DNA from: Ceratorhiza oryzae-sativae
Taxonomy: Eukaryota > Basidiomycota > Agaricomycetes > Cantharellales > Ceratobasidiaceae
Direction: 5' to 3'
Assembly (NCBI GenBank): GCA_030998015.1
Contig: JARWMV010000052.1
Location: 40,323-104,322, forward strand
Length of the DNA stretch: 64,000 nucleotides
Shown: positions 35,644 through 48,290 of the stretch, piece by piece
How the letters are laid out: each line of letters opens with the position of its first letter
Numbering within the stretch: the first letter of the stretch is position 1
Translations under genes and position numbers: made by a program
The notes under the pieces: model-generated
Seen by the model: the letters and a program-made list of their open reading frames with translations, nothing else
Databases searched by the model: none
What the model was told of the DNA's origin: nothing

Positions 35644-37016
35644 GAGACACGTTGATGATTAGGTCGAGGCAGCGCTTTTTTTCTTTCTTTCTTTCTCTCT
35701 ATAAAGCAGTTTCGGCAAGTTAGGAACGATACTGACCCCGAAACGATTGGTCGTTCTTCAAGAAAACGAAATATAGGGGCGCGGTTAAAAGCTGAAGGAA
35801 ATCCTTAACTTTGTTATTCCATTCCTGTAAAAAGAGCCATAAGGGTGTAGCTAACTGAGGCGGGGATATGTTGGCAATTTGGTCCGCGTGAGATGTGATA
35901 GTCCAGGCTCGGGGCCCGGTCGCTTCGCCATGGTCATCACGCTGACGTTATTCCGGCGCTACCTTGCACCACCCCCGAGGAGCTTCCGTTCTTTGGACCA
36001 ACACTTGGCTGTCCTATATCAACGCGAGGCCGAAACAGATGGGGATACAAGGACAGAAGGCTAAAGAGCAGCTGCAGTAAATAGCATAAGGCAGGCTCTT
36101 AGGTGCTACGGAGGATCAGTACATCGTGTTGAAGCGGGGTGAACTGTATGCGCTTCAGTGTATAATAGCGCAGAGTATGGTAGCAATTGAGATCTTAGCT
36201 CTGCGATGCGAGAGAGAAATTATATGCATTACTGGAGGTTGAAGCGACTGTGCATTGGTTTATATGTGCGGCACGACGAGTGGAGCGGAGCGGAGCCACG
36301 GGAGTACGTTGCCTGTGAAAGCGATGGTACGTTGGACACGGTTCAAGCGTCTACTAAATAGACCGCACTAAAGGAACATAAGATAATCACGAGTGTAAGT
36401 TCGGATTTACATGTAAACTATCACGTTCGTTCAACGCATTAGAGACCAACCAAGCAGGATCCCAACAATGAAATAGAAATATGTTGAGAATTATGCGATT
36501 AGTTAACTATTGACCGTTTCGCCACTCAATGAATGTAAGGCTTCAAAGCGCTTATGAAGTAGATATCAGAGTGAATAAGAGTAAATTGCCCGGTGGTAGA
36601 ACTATCGACGAGGTACAAGAGTATTCATACTACCTGTACATGTAGTAAGAGAACAAGCGGTGCAAGAGACAAACGCATTAGTAATATACAGACTAAGCGG
36701 CACAGAATAAGGCGAGAGAGCAAAGGAAAGAATCACGACCTGATGGCACACATCAATGAGGCGTTGATATCATCAAAGACGCCACAATGCTCATCAGATC
36801 GAAGTGATCAGCGGGTCGCACCGCTTCAGACGATCTCAATCGACGTCCTCAACAAAATAGCCACAGGGGTATAGCGAAAGTCCCCCGCCATTTATATGCA
36901 AGGTCAATGCTATTATAAACAACGATTCAACCACATTACAGATAATTCGCTGAACTTCGAGGATTTTGTTGTATTCAAATCCTGAGTCCATGGCCAGTTA
37001 ATCACGAGGTTCCGAC
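35644..37016. other. Intergenic interval with a pyrimidine microsatellite
   Basis: TTTCTTTCTTTCTTTCTCTC-type tract at about 35675-35702. A GGAGC repeat sits at about 36280-36297. A 93-codon plus-strand frame at 36593-36874 shows no domain. Otherwise nothing. Confidence 0.4.
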
Positions 37017-39255
37017 TCAAAAATCGACCCACTCGTCCATCAGGCGGCGGTGCCTTTCCAACCGAGGGGTCACGGTACAATCGAACGGCGTGGGGTGTCT
37101 GGGGAGGAGGTTCAGCCCAACAAGCCTGGGGGCTATGTACGCACACTCACGCCACTAACACGTTGCTGCGTGATTCTGCTTTTGGATATGGCTTACCAGG
37201 AGTGGGAGCCACGTTGAAAATAGTTAGGAAAGTGCTAGCCATGATGAAGAGACTGGCTCGAGCAAAATGTACTCCGGGACATTCTCTAGACTCGATAATG
37301 AGGCAGGCTGTCCAATTTGAGCTTGCAATATGCGCACCTCCTACCGAGTCCAAATACAGGAGCAGCCGGCAATCTTGGGTTGAGGAAGCGGTCCGGATTG
37401 AACTCTTCCGGGTTTGAGTATATATCAGGGTTATTGCTGATAGCCCTGTTAATTCTTTCCATTAGCTAAAAGTCGATAGTGAGCGCCGAAGATCCGTGAG
37501 ACTCACCAAATATTCATAGAACTTGCGAAGTTTCAGCAGTGTATATGTTATATGTCTTACTTTGTACCCAGGGGTGTGTAACTCACACAATTGTTCCCTT
37601 TGGAATTCTGAACCCCTTGTAAATATCCTCCTTCGTAGTCGTGTGTGCAACACCTGGATGCTTTAAGTCGTCAAACGTGAACCCAGCCATATCTGATGCA
37701 ATAAATACCCATGGGAACAACAGTCCGCCACCTCATGACCTCTTTCATCACCGCCTCGAGGTACGGCAGGGATTCACGGTCACTGAGCTCAGGGAGCCGT
37801 CCTCCAAGTACTTCATCAAGCTCTGCTTGCGCTTTTCTCTGAACGTCAGGATGAAGTAGCATGGCTAGAATGAACGTAGTTTCGGTGGCTACCGTCTATA
37901 TGGGTATATTAGTTGAGCCAGCTCATCGAAACAACGTTAGTTCTCATTTACCGTGTCTGCACCGGCTGCAACATATTGTTTAAACACCAGTATATTAAAC
38001 TTGGAAATTTACTCACCCGTATACAGAGTTCCGGTCACCCATCGAATAATGTCTTCCTCTTCTTCTACTCGGCTGCTCGGAAGTTCGCCGGTCGCTAGGT
38101 TGGTGAGGAGGGTCTTCACAATTGAGGGTGAAGCTACCCCAGTTGCCTGGAATTGGTATCGATCAGCATTTCAATGCTCTCCTACGAAACAGAGAGTCTC
38201 CGCTTACCATTTGTGATCTCGTCCATTCAAACGGCTCGTTGATTATCCGGTCCTTCTCAGAGCGCCACTGATCAGCTTTGCGCTTCCATCCCGCACCAGG
38301 GAACCAAGAAGGTACATGAATCAACCAAGGTAAAGTGTTGACATAAAAGTCTCAATTTAAATTAGTGACCATCGTAAGACGCATATGATGATACCACTCA
38401 CTGCCAGGAATAGCCGCTTCGCAAATCTGATCTGCTGAGCTTTCCACGAGTTCCACAAGGCCATCGTGCGGATGTGATGCCTCGTATCCATACACAGAAG
38501 ATAACAAGATGGCCGCAGTCATCCTGGGAGCTAATTCAGCCCAAGGTACCGCACCCACCCAGTCTAACCGCTTACCATCGAAGTTCTTTCGCAATATCCT
38601 CGGGGCTATGTAACAATCGCTGCATTGAGAGCCTTACTTGTTTAACCATCTTCGGCCAGAGTTCATCACCCGCCCGAGGGTCAAGAGCATCATGGGTCAA
38701 CGCGCGTTGCTTGTTCCACCGTTCTCCGTACGGAAGAAACGTGGTTTCTTTGCCCCAACCAACGCTATATGCGTGCTAATCCTCTAGGGTGAACAATATA
38801 CCGATGATAGAACTTACAGCCGTTCGTCGTTCAGCATCAGCAAATCCGCTCGGTTTGAGTATATCGCGCCTCGTTTTGAGAATAATTCCATGGCGGACTC
38901 GATCGAGTTTAGCACGACGATGACTTGACCGAGGAGCGAGAATGAGATGATGTCGCCTACATAATGTTAAATATTTGAAGCGTCGAGGAACCTTTGGCGT
39001 ACTTTCAAGTTGCTCGCCGATTTGTCTATATGCTACATGCTCGTTTGAAGTAGGTAGCATAAAGACATGACCAAATAGAGGGTGGCCTTTGAGAGATGGA
39101 GGCAGGGCTAGAGTTCGACGCTTTCTCAGAAGCAAAGTCCACAAGGCAAAGCCTCCCGATAAGAAGAGAAGCCCCCAAAAGGGCAAAACTTGGAGAAGCA
39201 TTTGTGCCAGATCAAATAGGCGGATAATTCGAAGAGGGGCGGATCGACAACGCAT
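37017..39255 (-). CDS. Cytochrome P450 monooxygenase
   Basis: Membrane-anchored (ER) haem monooxygenase of about 520 residues, many short introns. The ATG at 39255 starts an N terminus with the anchor VLPFWGLLFLSGGFALWTLL and the proline hinge LALPPSLKGHPLFGHVF. Then come GDIISFSLLGQVIVVLNS, helix I AAGADTTVATETT (joined across an intron near 37.9 kb), the K-helix EVMRWR, and PERF-like NPEEFNPDRFLNP. The haem loop FGLGRRECPG is split by a 52-bp intron after GLGRR (about 37273-37324). The C terminus reads RHPTPFDCTVTPR, with TGA at 37017-37019. All key residues (AGxDTT, ExxR, haem Cys) are kept. It resembles basidiomycete P450s annotated as O-methylsterigmatocystin-oxidoreductase-like; the substrate is unknown. 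Confidence 0.85.
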
Positions 39256-40319
39256 TTACAATACAACGACAAGTTTATATGCATCGCACTAGCCTAAAGA
39301 CAATAAGGTCACACCTGGCCTGGTGGACGGCCCAACACAGCAGTCGTGCACTGGCTTGATTTTTCGAACTTGCCCCTGTATGGCAGAGCAGTGATCAGCA
39401 TAAATATAAATAGCGCATCCCGAAATATACTCGTCTCGTAAAAGTATAGCATTAAGTTAGACCTCTGAATCAGTAGACCCGGCTCCAATAACATTCACGC
39501 ACTTCCATCTGATGGCTATTGTGTTGGTTATATTCAATCGGTACATGAATGAACCATGTTGAATAGAAGCCAGCTTAACAAGCGTAGGTCTGAACCCCTA
39601 ATCGACCATAGAATTGCGATAATACATACCCCAAGTCTGGCGTAGATGTGGCGAAAGCCGGCATCACCGGCATATGTCCACTTGGGAATATTCGAGATAG
39701 TAATGAACCCCTGAGGAGATTGAGGAACGGAGAACGAACTGATATTTAGTCTTTGCTTGAAGGCCGCTCCTAATCGCATCTGGGCCATCCTGCAGTAAAT
39801 CAAACTGCATTTGGATTCTCCCAACTAATTCGAGGCTGTGGAGTATATGTATCATAAGCTTGACAAAAGAGTATCGCCCGCCTTGAGGTCATTCATGCAA
39901 AAGGGCGCTGGCTATAATTGGCCTACTTAGCCTCAGGATCCGTTTATAGAATAGGCTCTTGCCGATGTGCCGGCTTGTTGATCGGTCTGCTGCCGAGAAT
40001 CGCCGAAAATGACTTCGACCCAGCTGACTTGGTGCTTGGCCACATCCAGGAACAATACCGCTGATAGCGGATATCGAAAATCCATGAACTCTCGGTTCTC
40101 GTTAGAGCCGCTTCTCCGCCAAGAAGAGGCTGAAAGGCGCTTGGACCAAGAGTTTGATCGAACCAAACTCTGATCTTTCTCACATCAAAGCTCAAAGCCT
40201 CCTCCTTTTCACACTGCCTCTGACGGTCACACGAGCAACAAAGCCTTAAACAGTTTCGGTCTAGCCGCTATTTCTGCATTCGACTTGTTCTCCGTCGGTT
40301 GCTGCTTTCGTCATTTGTG
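39256..40319. other. Interval upstream of the P450, unidentified short frames
   Basis: Minus-strand frames at 39534-39855 and 39933-40195 read as protein-like text (for example LELVGRIQMQFDLLQDGPDA) but I could not link them into a gene or assign a family. The P450 promoter probably starts here. Confidence 0.3.
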
Positions 40320-40690
40320 ATGGTTCGCATGAATTTCAATCCTCCAGGTGCTAGCTCCATCACTGGGAGCGCGGACCTTGTACGCGGCTCCAACAATTTG
40401 CCTGAGAAGAGAGCTCAAGTCAAGCGCGTGCTTCTACTGGCCGAGACGGTGTGTCCGGACGAGTTTCAGGCGTATGAACGACTGGTCGAACCATATTGGG
40501 AGACGTTGAACAGTTGGAACGAGCAGGGAATTCTGGATGAAAAAGATCTACAACTCGTGAGTAGCCATAGTCCATATTAAGATGGTTGTTTATAAGTTTT
40601 TCTCGGGGTTGGTAGATCGGCTTGGTGGGCAGGATTTGCTGCTGCCTGAATCACCGTAGGGTCTTCGCCGCTGGTCCAAGGCATTCCTGA
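40320..40690 (+). CDS. Small two-exon hypothetical protein
   Basis: The ATG at 40320 gives MVRMNFNPPGASSITGSADL. The frame continues through RVLLLAETVCPDEFQAYERL and WETLNSWNEQGILDEKDLQL to a GTGAGT donor at about 40559. Excising to the TAG acceptor near 40616 keeps frame and adds IGLVGRICCCLNHRRVFAAG, ending TGA at 40688-40690; total about 104 residues. No domain or signal peptide recognised. Coding is supported only by the clean intron and protein-like composition. It could also be the relic of a larger gene. Confidence 0.4.
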
Positions 40691-41201
40691 GCGCAAAAGA
40701 GCCGCGTATTCATTCAAGACTCGTATTGAACAGGGTCGATCGCTAAATGAAGTCTCGCAGTATCAACCTGCGAATAAGAGATATAATTTTATTCTCTCCT
40801 AGAAATATTGCACGTCGTTGAATGTTTGAATCCACCCCGCTGCATCATGTTTCCCTTGTCTGTATCATGTCATCTTATACGTCTGCCGTAATTCCAAGCG
40901 TGAGCTCCCCGTCGCGATGCCGCGGATCGTGGGACACATGGTACGATGAGATAATCCCGCAGCGGGTGCGGCGGCCCGCTTCCCGCGCCTCCCAGACGCC
41001 ACCACCTCGCTCCGGTCGTCGCGACGAACGAGGCTGCCGACTGCCTCCTCATTAGTCCCATGTGCCTGATGAAGATATTTTTAACGTTTGCGCGCGGTGC
41101 GCGTGGTACAGGGATCAACGCAACTTGAAGGCTGCACCTCATCCTTCTATATTCCCCGGGCCGGTTGCATATGCGGGCGAAGCCTCCACATCTCTAGCAC
41201 T

Positions 41202-41209
41202 ATAAAGGC
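41202..41209 (+). promoter_or_regulatory. Probable TATA element of the exo-polygalacturonase gene
   Basis: CTATAAAGG lies about 75 bp upstream of the ATG at 41281, a usual distance for a fungal TATA-containing, inducible gene. Seen directly; function inferred. Confidence 0.45.
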
Positions 41210-41280
41210 TGGCTGGGGTTGACGTGGGGCTCCTCAAGGTCGCGCGGGCCCCCGTCTCGCTCTCTGCTACTATTTCGGGC

Positions 41281-42910
41281 ATGTTTTCTGTCTTGTTCGC
41301 AGCAGCAATTGGTGCTTCTTCGGCTCTGGCCTCTTCCGGCTTGGCTGAACGGTTTTCAAATCCTCAAACTTGTGTTGTCCCCTCGAACAACAATGTCAAC
41401 ATCTCGGATACTCCTGCGATTGAAGCGGCGTTCAAGAAATGCGGCAAGGGTGGTACCATCATTTTCACGGAGGGCACGACATATGCTCTAAACGAACTTA
41501 CTGTGGGTGTTTTGCGTATCCGAGACTTGTTATGTCCTTATGATCGCGTAGACTATGACTCCATGCAAAAAGTGCCAGGTTCAGCTGGAAGGAACGCTCC
41601 GCATGTCCGACAACATCACTTATTGGCTCAAAAACGCTACGGCCACTACAAACATCACTGATGCCACCTATCCGAACGTCGTCTACTAGTATGGCGCACA
41701 CACTTGGTCCTTTGATTTCTGACCAACAAGCTTCCGCTACAGCAAATTCCAAGACACGATCGCCTACCTAGTTCTCAAAGACTGGAAACAATCATCTCTG
41801 GTCTCCAAGACTGGCAAAGGTCTGATTGATGGAAACGGTCAAATGTGGTGGAACGCCGCAGCCGGCCAAGAGATTCTTGTCCCTGGGTCTCTTCGCCGCC
41901 CGGTCCTCTTCACGCTCGATGGGGCCGACCAGGTCTCCATCGACAATATCGCAATGAAGAACCCGGCCAACTGGTTCAACTGGGTAATCGACAGCAAATA
42001 CGTCAACTATACCAACATCCGTCTTTCTGCCTTGTCAGGAAACAAGAACCCACCCAAGAACGCCGATGGCTGGGAGTGAGTTTCCAATTTCAATTGCCAT
42101 TTTTCGGCTAGTTTTGATGGGGGTGTTGGTTAGCACGTATCGGACTTCTCATTTCATCCTCAAAGACGCCCATGTCGTCTCTGGCGATGACTGCTTCTCG
42201 TTCAAGGGTAATTCGACCTACGTCACTGTCGAGAACGTTTATTGCCAAAACTCGCATGGTGTGAGCGTCGGTAGTCTGGCTCAGTATCCGGGAGTGTTGG
42301 ATATCATTGAGCATGTCCGAGTCGTGAGTTGGATTCGGGTTCGTTCCATACATAAGCCCAGACTCGTTCTTTACTAGAAAAATATTACGTTTGTCGGTAA
42401 TGGAGATAGCTCGTCCAACGGAGCTCGCATCAAGGTCTGGGCTGGACCCGTGGGTTCGGCGATTGTCAATGATGTTCACTACGAAGATCTCTCGGTGCGC
42501 CCATTCCTCAATCATGATTACGTCCTCTTCTGATGGTTCATTGCAGATCGAGAACGTGACCAACCCCATTGTTGTTGACTCGTGCTACTTTAGTTCTGCC
42601 TATTGCGCCACTGTAAGACACTCACCCATTGCTTCCAACCCCCTCTCACCTAGAAACATAGGGCACACCCGTCGCAAATATCACAAACGTAAGCATCACA
42701 AACGTTACCGGACACTCGACAGGCAAGGTCGTCTCGAGCATTATATGTCCAGAGGGTGCGACCTGCGACATCAAGCTCAAGAACATCAACATCACCCCTG
42801 CGACGGGCGCCGCTCCAGTGTACAGGTGTTTCAGTGTCAAGAGCGAAGATTTGGGTGTAAACTGCACATATCCCACGGTAGTCAACGGCACTTTCAAGTG
42901 GCCTGCCTAG
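41281..42910 (+). CDS. Secreted exo-polygalacturonase (GH28)
   Basis: Hydrolyses the non-reducing end of polygalacturonate in plant cell walls. The ATG at 41281 starts a signal peptide (MFSVLFAAAIGASSALASSG). Parallel beta-helix exons follow, with GLIDGNGQMWWNA and IAMKNPANWFNWVIDSKYVN. The GH28 catalytic strip is NADGWE (N/D), SGDDCFSFKGNS (DD), CQNSHGVSVGSLAQY (His) and, after another intron, ARIKVW (RIK). All are present. NxDGW and the SHGVSVGS form match exo-acting members rather than endo-PG. Introns fall near 41.50, 41.57, 41.70, 42.08, 42.32, 42.51 and 42.61 kb. It ends GTFKWPA, TAG at 42908-42910. Several N-glycosylation sequons (NIT, NVT, NGT). About 420 residues. Likely a plant-infection or saprotrophy enzyme induced by pectin; regulation is inferred only. 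Confidence 0.88.
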
Positions 42911-43267
42911 AGGAGAGTTTCAATGTTTGTATTACTTTGGGATGTATATGTACAAAAAGGGATAATTGTTGTGGCGGAAGTCACAAGGCCCAAGCCCAAA
43001 CAAACTACGTGTGATGCTTGGTCAAAAATAAACGGCGCCTAAACCTGTCCACCACCAAGCCCCCGCAAATGCGCTAGGTATCCTCTCGGCTTCTCAGTGT
43101 TTCTATACCGAGAAGACCTTTGCTTCTTCAGCGAACCCCATCAAAACGCAAGCAGCGGGACCCATCAAGCCGGATTCGTGCTTTCGACTTCAATCGCCGA
43201 CCTGCGCCCACCCCTGAACGCTTGACGTTTGTCCCTCTCCTGCGTCTGTATTTGTGTCGTTTCTGGA

Positions 43268-44819
43268 ATGATTACCATACGGAAATACCTCCGGACCCTC
43301 CCAATCCCCAAGTTTGATGCAAGACCGCTTAGGGATGGATATAGGCGGCGACCCAAGTCGTTTGACAGTTATCTTCCGGACTGGTGAGTTGTCATAAAGG
43401 TCATTCTAGGAAGCCGAATGAATAAAGAGCGTCGGTATAGGATCTTAACAATAGTACTGTGGTACGCGGTTGTGGTGTGTACAAAGCGCCATGTGACTTG
43501 AGACTTTATAGGTCATTTGTCGCTCTCATGAACAACGTCGACGGATTTCGTCGTGAATTCGACCTAAATGACCCTCAGTAAGCCCCATGCTTCATACTCT
43601 CTGGCTCGCAAAACTCAACGCAGTCCCAACACTAGCATATCCCACACGTGCGCCTACTCATTCCCACTCCCTGAAGCCTTTCCTCACACCGACCCTTAGA
43701 TACCAACCAAATGAACTCGTCCCAGGTTATGCGTTGCACCTGATCTCGTTTGTCGCTCCGCTGCTTTTCATGTCGGCAATCAACGCGGTGATGGTCAAGA
43801 GCTGGTGGGATGCGCATAGCGCTTCGTTGGGATGTGAGTCAATCATCTTCGTTTTCGGAGATGAACGTATTCACTTTGTGCGTCAGTGATTCTTGGACTC
43901 GCAATGACAAGCGTCACGACCCACCTTGTCAAAATCACAGTCGGCCGTCCGCGACCGGGTAATCGTCTATCTGGTTTTGCGTCGATATCTCTCTCGCTGA
44001 ACATCAGACTTGCGAGCAGACTTGATACATCGCTGTCAACCAATTCCTGGCGCGATGAATCATCCGGCAAACGAGTATTTTGGACTCGCGACCTCGGCAG
44101 TCTGTACTCAAACCAATCATCTCATCATGCGGGACGGATGGAAAAGTTTTTGGAGCGGGCATGCAAGTGGTACGTCTCCATGTCCTTACTTGGCGAAAAA
44201 AAGGGTCCTAGGTTCTGTAGAATCATTCGCTGGACTTAGCTTTCTGTCATATTATATGGCCGGAAAACTGCATATGTTCGATCAACAAGGCTACACGGTA
44301 CGAGTCTGACCCAGCGTTTCAGTCGCTGTTAACGGGATTTCAATAGGCCAAAGTATGGCTCACGCTCGCCCCCTTTCTTGTCGCGCTCCTTGTCGCCATT
44401 TCACGAACGGTAGACAATCGCCGTAGGTATATCCAATCAACCTAGCAAGGCTGCACAATAACCGTCTCATCCGGCGTTGCAGACCATTGGCAAGATGTAG
44501 TTGTAGGGGGCTTTGTAGGTGAGTAGACAACCACTCCCCGATTCCCGAATTGATCCAAACCTTGTTCATAGGGATGAATCTCGCGTATTTTGCCTACCGG
44601 CAATACTATCCATCCCTCGCCGACACCTTCTCCCACGATCCATACAAAGCGCGGATATCACCCTTTGCCAAGGACCAACCGATAGAACGGGATGATGCCG
44701 ATGAGCTTCGGCCCGATGAGGAGAATGCCTTGCTGGGAGACTATTCCGAAAGAGACACAGACAGCCCAAGCATGAGCGGAAGTAGGTCGCCCGTACGGAA
44801 TAGGTATCCATCTCAATAA
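43268..44819 (+). CDS. PAP2-family lipid phosphatase (diacylglycerol pyrophosphate/phosphatidate phosphatase)
   Basis: Multi-pass membrane enzyme dephosphorylating phosphatidate or diacylglycerol pyrophosphate. The ATG at 43268 gives MITIRKYLRTLPIPKFDARP. Membrane segments include YALHLISFVAPLLFMSAINA and WLTLAPFLVALLVAISRT. The three phosphatase motifs are complete after splicing: KITVGRPRPD (Asp restored across the intron at about 43957-44018), WSGHAS in place of the usual PSGH, and SRTVDNRHHWQDVVVGG (split by an intron near 44.42-44.49 kb). The AYFAYRQYYPSLAD stretch and acidic tail EENALLGDYSERDTDSPSMS close the protein; TAA at 44817-44819. Corresponds to yeast Dpp1/Lpp1. Most introns are clear; exon 2 near 43.51-43.57 kb is less sure. 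Confidence 0.85.
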
Positions 44820-45046
44820 TGAAGATTACAAATCACCATCCCGTCGTCTTGGTTAAATAAGATTCAAACCTGGTACCAATCAAGACCAAGATAGTGTGTA
44901 GGATAAACATATGCGAGACATCAATACAGTGTGTAACCCATGCAGAGAGAGAAAGAGGGAGGAGCGCAGAAAGACACCAATGACAAGCGATCGTAAAAAA
45001 AAAATCATTCCAGACAGTGGTATACGTGATATCGTTATCGTCCTAT

Positions 45047-48000
45047 TTAATCTTTTCCTGCCCCCCGCGCGGTTTGCACCGCTGCCACTCGTGCTGCACG
45101 TAGGCTCGCCGCTGCTTCTGGATTGAGCTTCTTTTTTTTGCTCTTATCTGTTCCGCCGACATTCTTAGGTTTGACCTCCACGGATGGTCGATTCAATGCC
45201 CCTCGAATCTCGTCGGACGCGAAGCCGGGGATACGGATATTGTGATTCCGTTCTTCAAAAAGATTATAAATACAACGCGAGATTAAAGTGAGACAACACT
45301 TACCGAGATGGAGCTGAATATCTCGGGGCTCGACTTGGTCTGAACCCCTGTGTTTCGCGATACGACATGCAAAATGCATCACGGAATCGATAAACTCGTC
45401 TGCTCGAGCGAGGAGGTACTGTGTAGCCAATCACATAAGTTCACCGAGATCGTGACTAAAATGGAAAGCTGGGCTCACGCTCTCCATCTCTGTATCGACT
45501 GATACCTTTGGATCCAACTCGGCCACCAAGTCTTGGATCGTTCTCCTTCCCGACACCACTCCAACAGGCTCGTTCGTTCCCGGCCCAGTTTTCTTCGCTA
45601 CAACACTCCCGCCAGCACCAGCACCATCCTCCTTTTCCTCCGTCTCAGCCTCTCCAATACCCAAACCCAGTGCTTCATCCCCAGCCCCGAACCGAAGCAG
45701 CTGACTTGGGGTTCCGAGAATGGGCCCGCTCGCAAGACCTTGTGACAGTGTAGGTCGCGCACCCATCCTGAAAGACCCAAACGTTTTCAGGCTCTTCGAA
45801 ACGGGCCAAGGTTGAGGGCCAGGGTTCGTGACGTTCAAGGCGGAAGGAGAGACTGTCGTAGATGAGGAAGCGGCACTCGGAGGGTCCAAGGTCGTTGGAG
45901 ACGTGACAGGGCTTGCCTCGCCAGATTGGGTCACGTTGATCTGGGCCATTGATGGATCAAGGGTGGCTTGCCGAGCAGACTGTGATGCGGATGTCTGGGA
46001 ATCGCTCGCTGGGGCACTGTTAGAGGCAAGGACAGGCTGTTGTCCTTGCGCTGGCGCTGAGGGTGTCGTCTGGGGGGCCTGTGAGATTTGTGGAACGGGT
46101 TGGGGTTGTGATTGTGTTGGAGGTTGCTGTGGTTGCGAGGGTTGGGAGTGAGGCTGGGATTGGAGCGGCAATGCCGGTTGTTGGGGAGGTTGGAGGAGCG
46201 AGGGCGGGGCTTGGGGCTGCTGAGGTTGGGTCAGGTGAGGCCCTTGTGGTTGTGGGGGTTTCTGCGTCGCAGGCTGTCCTTGCGGTATTCCCTGTTGTTG
46301 CGCTGGGCTAGCGTGTCCCGGTTGAGCCATGGCCGAGGGATGGGTTGGCGCCTGGGTGGACGGCTGTCCTCCAATCGCGGCTTGCGCCCGTGCTTGCGCC
46401 GCCTGCTGTTGGTGCCGAACGAACAACATCTTAGCAATGTGCATAATCGATTGCTCATCGTGTCGATTTTGTTGAGCAGCGATGATTTTCGCTCGTTGGA
46501 TGAGGCCTGCCATTGCCTGTTTGGGAAGCGCCGAGAGCTGTGCGTTTAGGGCTTGTTGATTAGCGGGTAGTCCAGAGGAGCCTTGAACGTTCTGAGCGTT
46601 GGCTGCCTGTTGCTGATTCGGCTGCGCCCCTGCCCCGTTCATCTGAGCCCCATTCGCTTGCTGCCCGAGCCCGTTCGTCTGCCCAAGTCCATTGGTCTGA
46701 TGTTGCATCGTTCCGCCATTCATTTGTACCCCCCCAATTCCACCCGCTTGGGCCTGTACCTGCGCCTGAGCTTGAGCCAAGTCATTTGGTGGCAAGGTCA
46801 ATGTCCCTGGTGGTGCTTTGCGCTTGATTCCTGCAACCGGTGGAGGGGGTGTGGCGGAAGAGCCAGTGGGTTGGAAAGGTTGGAAGATGGGTTGGGATTG
46901 GAAATGGAGTTGTTGAGGAGTCGGGAGGTGGTTCTGCGGAGGTTGGGGGGGTTGCTGGTTCTGCATCTGAGCTTGCGCCTGATTCTGTCCCTGAAGGCGA
47001 CTCTGAACAGCAGCCTGCCCTTGGACATGGGAATTTGACGACTGAGCTTGAAGTATTGCGTTCTGCATCTGAAGAGACTGGGCGTTCTGCATAGCGTTCA
47101 GGTTTTGTTGATTCGGAAGCTGCGAATTGAGCGGATTCTGTTGTTGAGGGGGGGTGCCCATTGTGGCGGGGCTGTTGGGGAAAGATGACGCTAGCCCCTA
47201 AGACGTAGATGATGAACAGTCTATTGACGAGAAGCAGAATTGGGAGCAGAAAAGGCAGGGCGGTCCGGGGGAGGAGGTTGATAAGCAAGTTGATATTGAA
47301 GAAACTTACCGGAACTTGAGGAGAGCCTTGCGTTGGACGCGGTGGTTGGTTTTGTTGCCCGACTTGTCCACCTGCACGATTTTTATTCTCCGTGACAAGA
47401 CGAACAAGCTGCTTGAGCTATATTACAGTACAAATTAGTCTCTGTGATCGGCGTCTGTCGATAGCCACCCGGTATGCGAGAGGCTGCTCGGCGACGGGAA
47501 AGAGAAGGGAGACATCACCTGATTCATTTGTGTCTCGTCCAATTGACCAGTCTTCGCAAGTTGGAGGATGGCGGGCAAGTGCGGCGCGATAGTGCTCGTT
47601 AGCTGAGCGGCACTTTGCAGACCACTCTGAGAGATCTGCTGCAGAAAAGCGACGAGCTGCTGCTTGTGTCGCTCGGGTATCTTATTGACAGTGTCGCCGG
47701 TACTGGGTTACCAGGCGCAAATCCGGAGTTCGCCGCGTGAGTAGCAGCACCGTTCGGCTTGGTGCTAGAGTTCTGTGCCATATTCTGCTGTTGTGCCTGT
47801 GCTAGCGCGAGGGCATGAGCATGATTCTGGGCCTGAGCCTGGGCTTGGGCTTGGACTTGAGCCACTTGGGCCTGGTGGGCCTGACGTATTTGTGCAGCAG
47901 TGGGTTGGATCCTCGCCTGCATCCCAATATTCGCGCCGACGTTAGCCATCGCCAAGTTCGCATACTGTTGCTGCTGCTGTTGAGGCGTATGAAATTGCAT

Positions 48001-48135
48001 CTGATTGTTGTAGCCCGCAGGGAAACCGAGCCCGCCGTGCATGGCAGGATTTAGGTGAGCATTCGCGCCTTGGGGAAACAGATTCCGCATCGCCGCGTGT
48101 TGAGCATGTTGGTGCTGGCCAGCTGGGTTAGACAT
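45047..48135 (-). CDS. TAF12: TFIID/SAGA subunit TAF12 (histone-fold)
   Basis: General transcription factor subunit; pairs with TAF4 (TFIID) or Ada1 (SAGA) through a histone fold. The fold lies at the C terminus: [20 protein letters not shown] (alpha-1 region), then across an intron [20 protein letters not shown] and [19 protein letters not shown] 51-bp intron follows, then [20 protein letters not shown], a hallmark TAF12 ending. Basic tail [16 protein letters not shown] at 45047-45049. Before the fold are about 700 residues dominated by Gln/Ala/Pro, with an exon [20 protein letters not shown] near 47.3-47.4 kb. I start at the ATG at 48135 ([18 protein letters not shown]). A spliced upstream exon (ATG at 48290, donor near 48199) is also possible and would add about 40 residues. 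Confidence 0.9.
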
Positions 48136-48290
48136 CTGATGGTAATACACAGTCTGGTTCACTAAGGTTAAATATCAGGTTGCGCAACACACTCACCGAG
48201 GATTTCCGCGTGAAAGGATGCGCAGCGGCGTGAGTTGCCGGGCGGGGTCAAAGCAATTATCTGGCACGAAAACGATAGTAATTTAGTCAT

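Noticed and set aside
6739..39255. A secondary-metabolite gene cluster (TF + ABC transporter + methyltransferase + P450)
   Set aside because: No backbone enzyme (PKS, NRPS, terpene synthase) is present, the genes are spread over 32 kb on both strands with pseudogenes between, and the TFs belong to an expanded family. Co-location alone is weak evidence.
45508..47094. Several long plus-strand open frames opposite TAF12
   Set aside because: They are antisense shadows of the CAG/GCN-rich low-complexity coding region and show repetitive Gly/Val/Leu composition.
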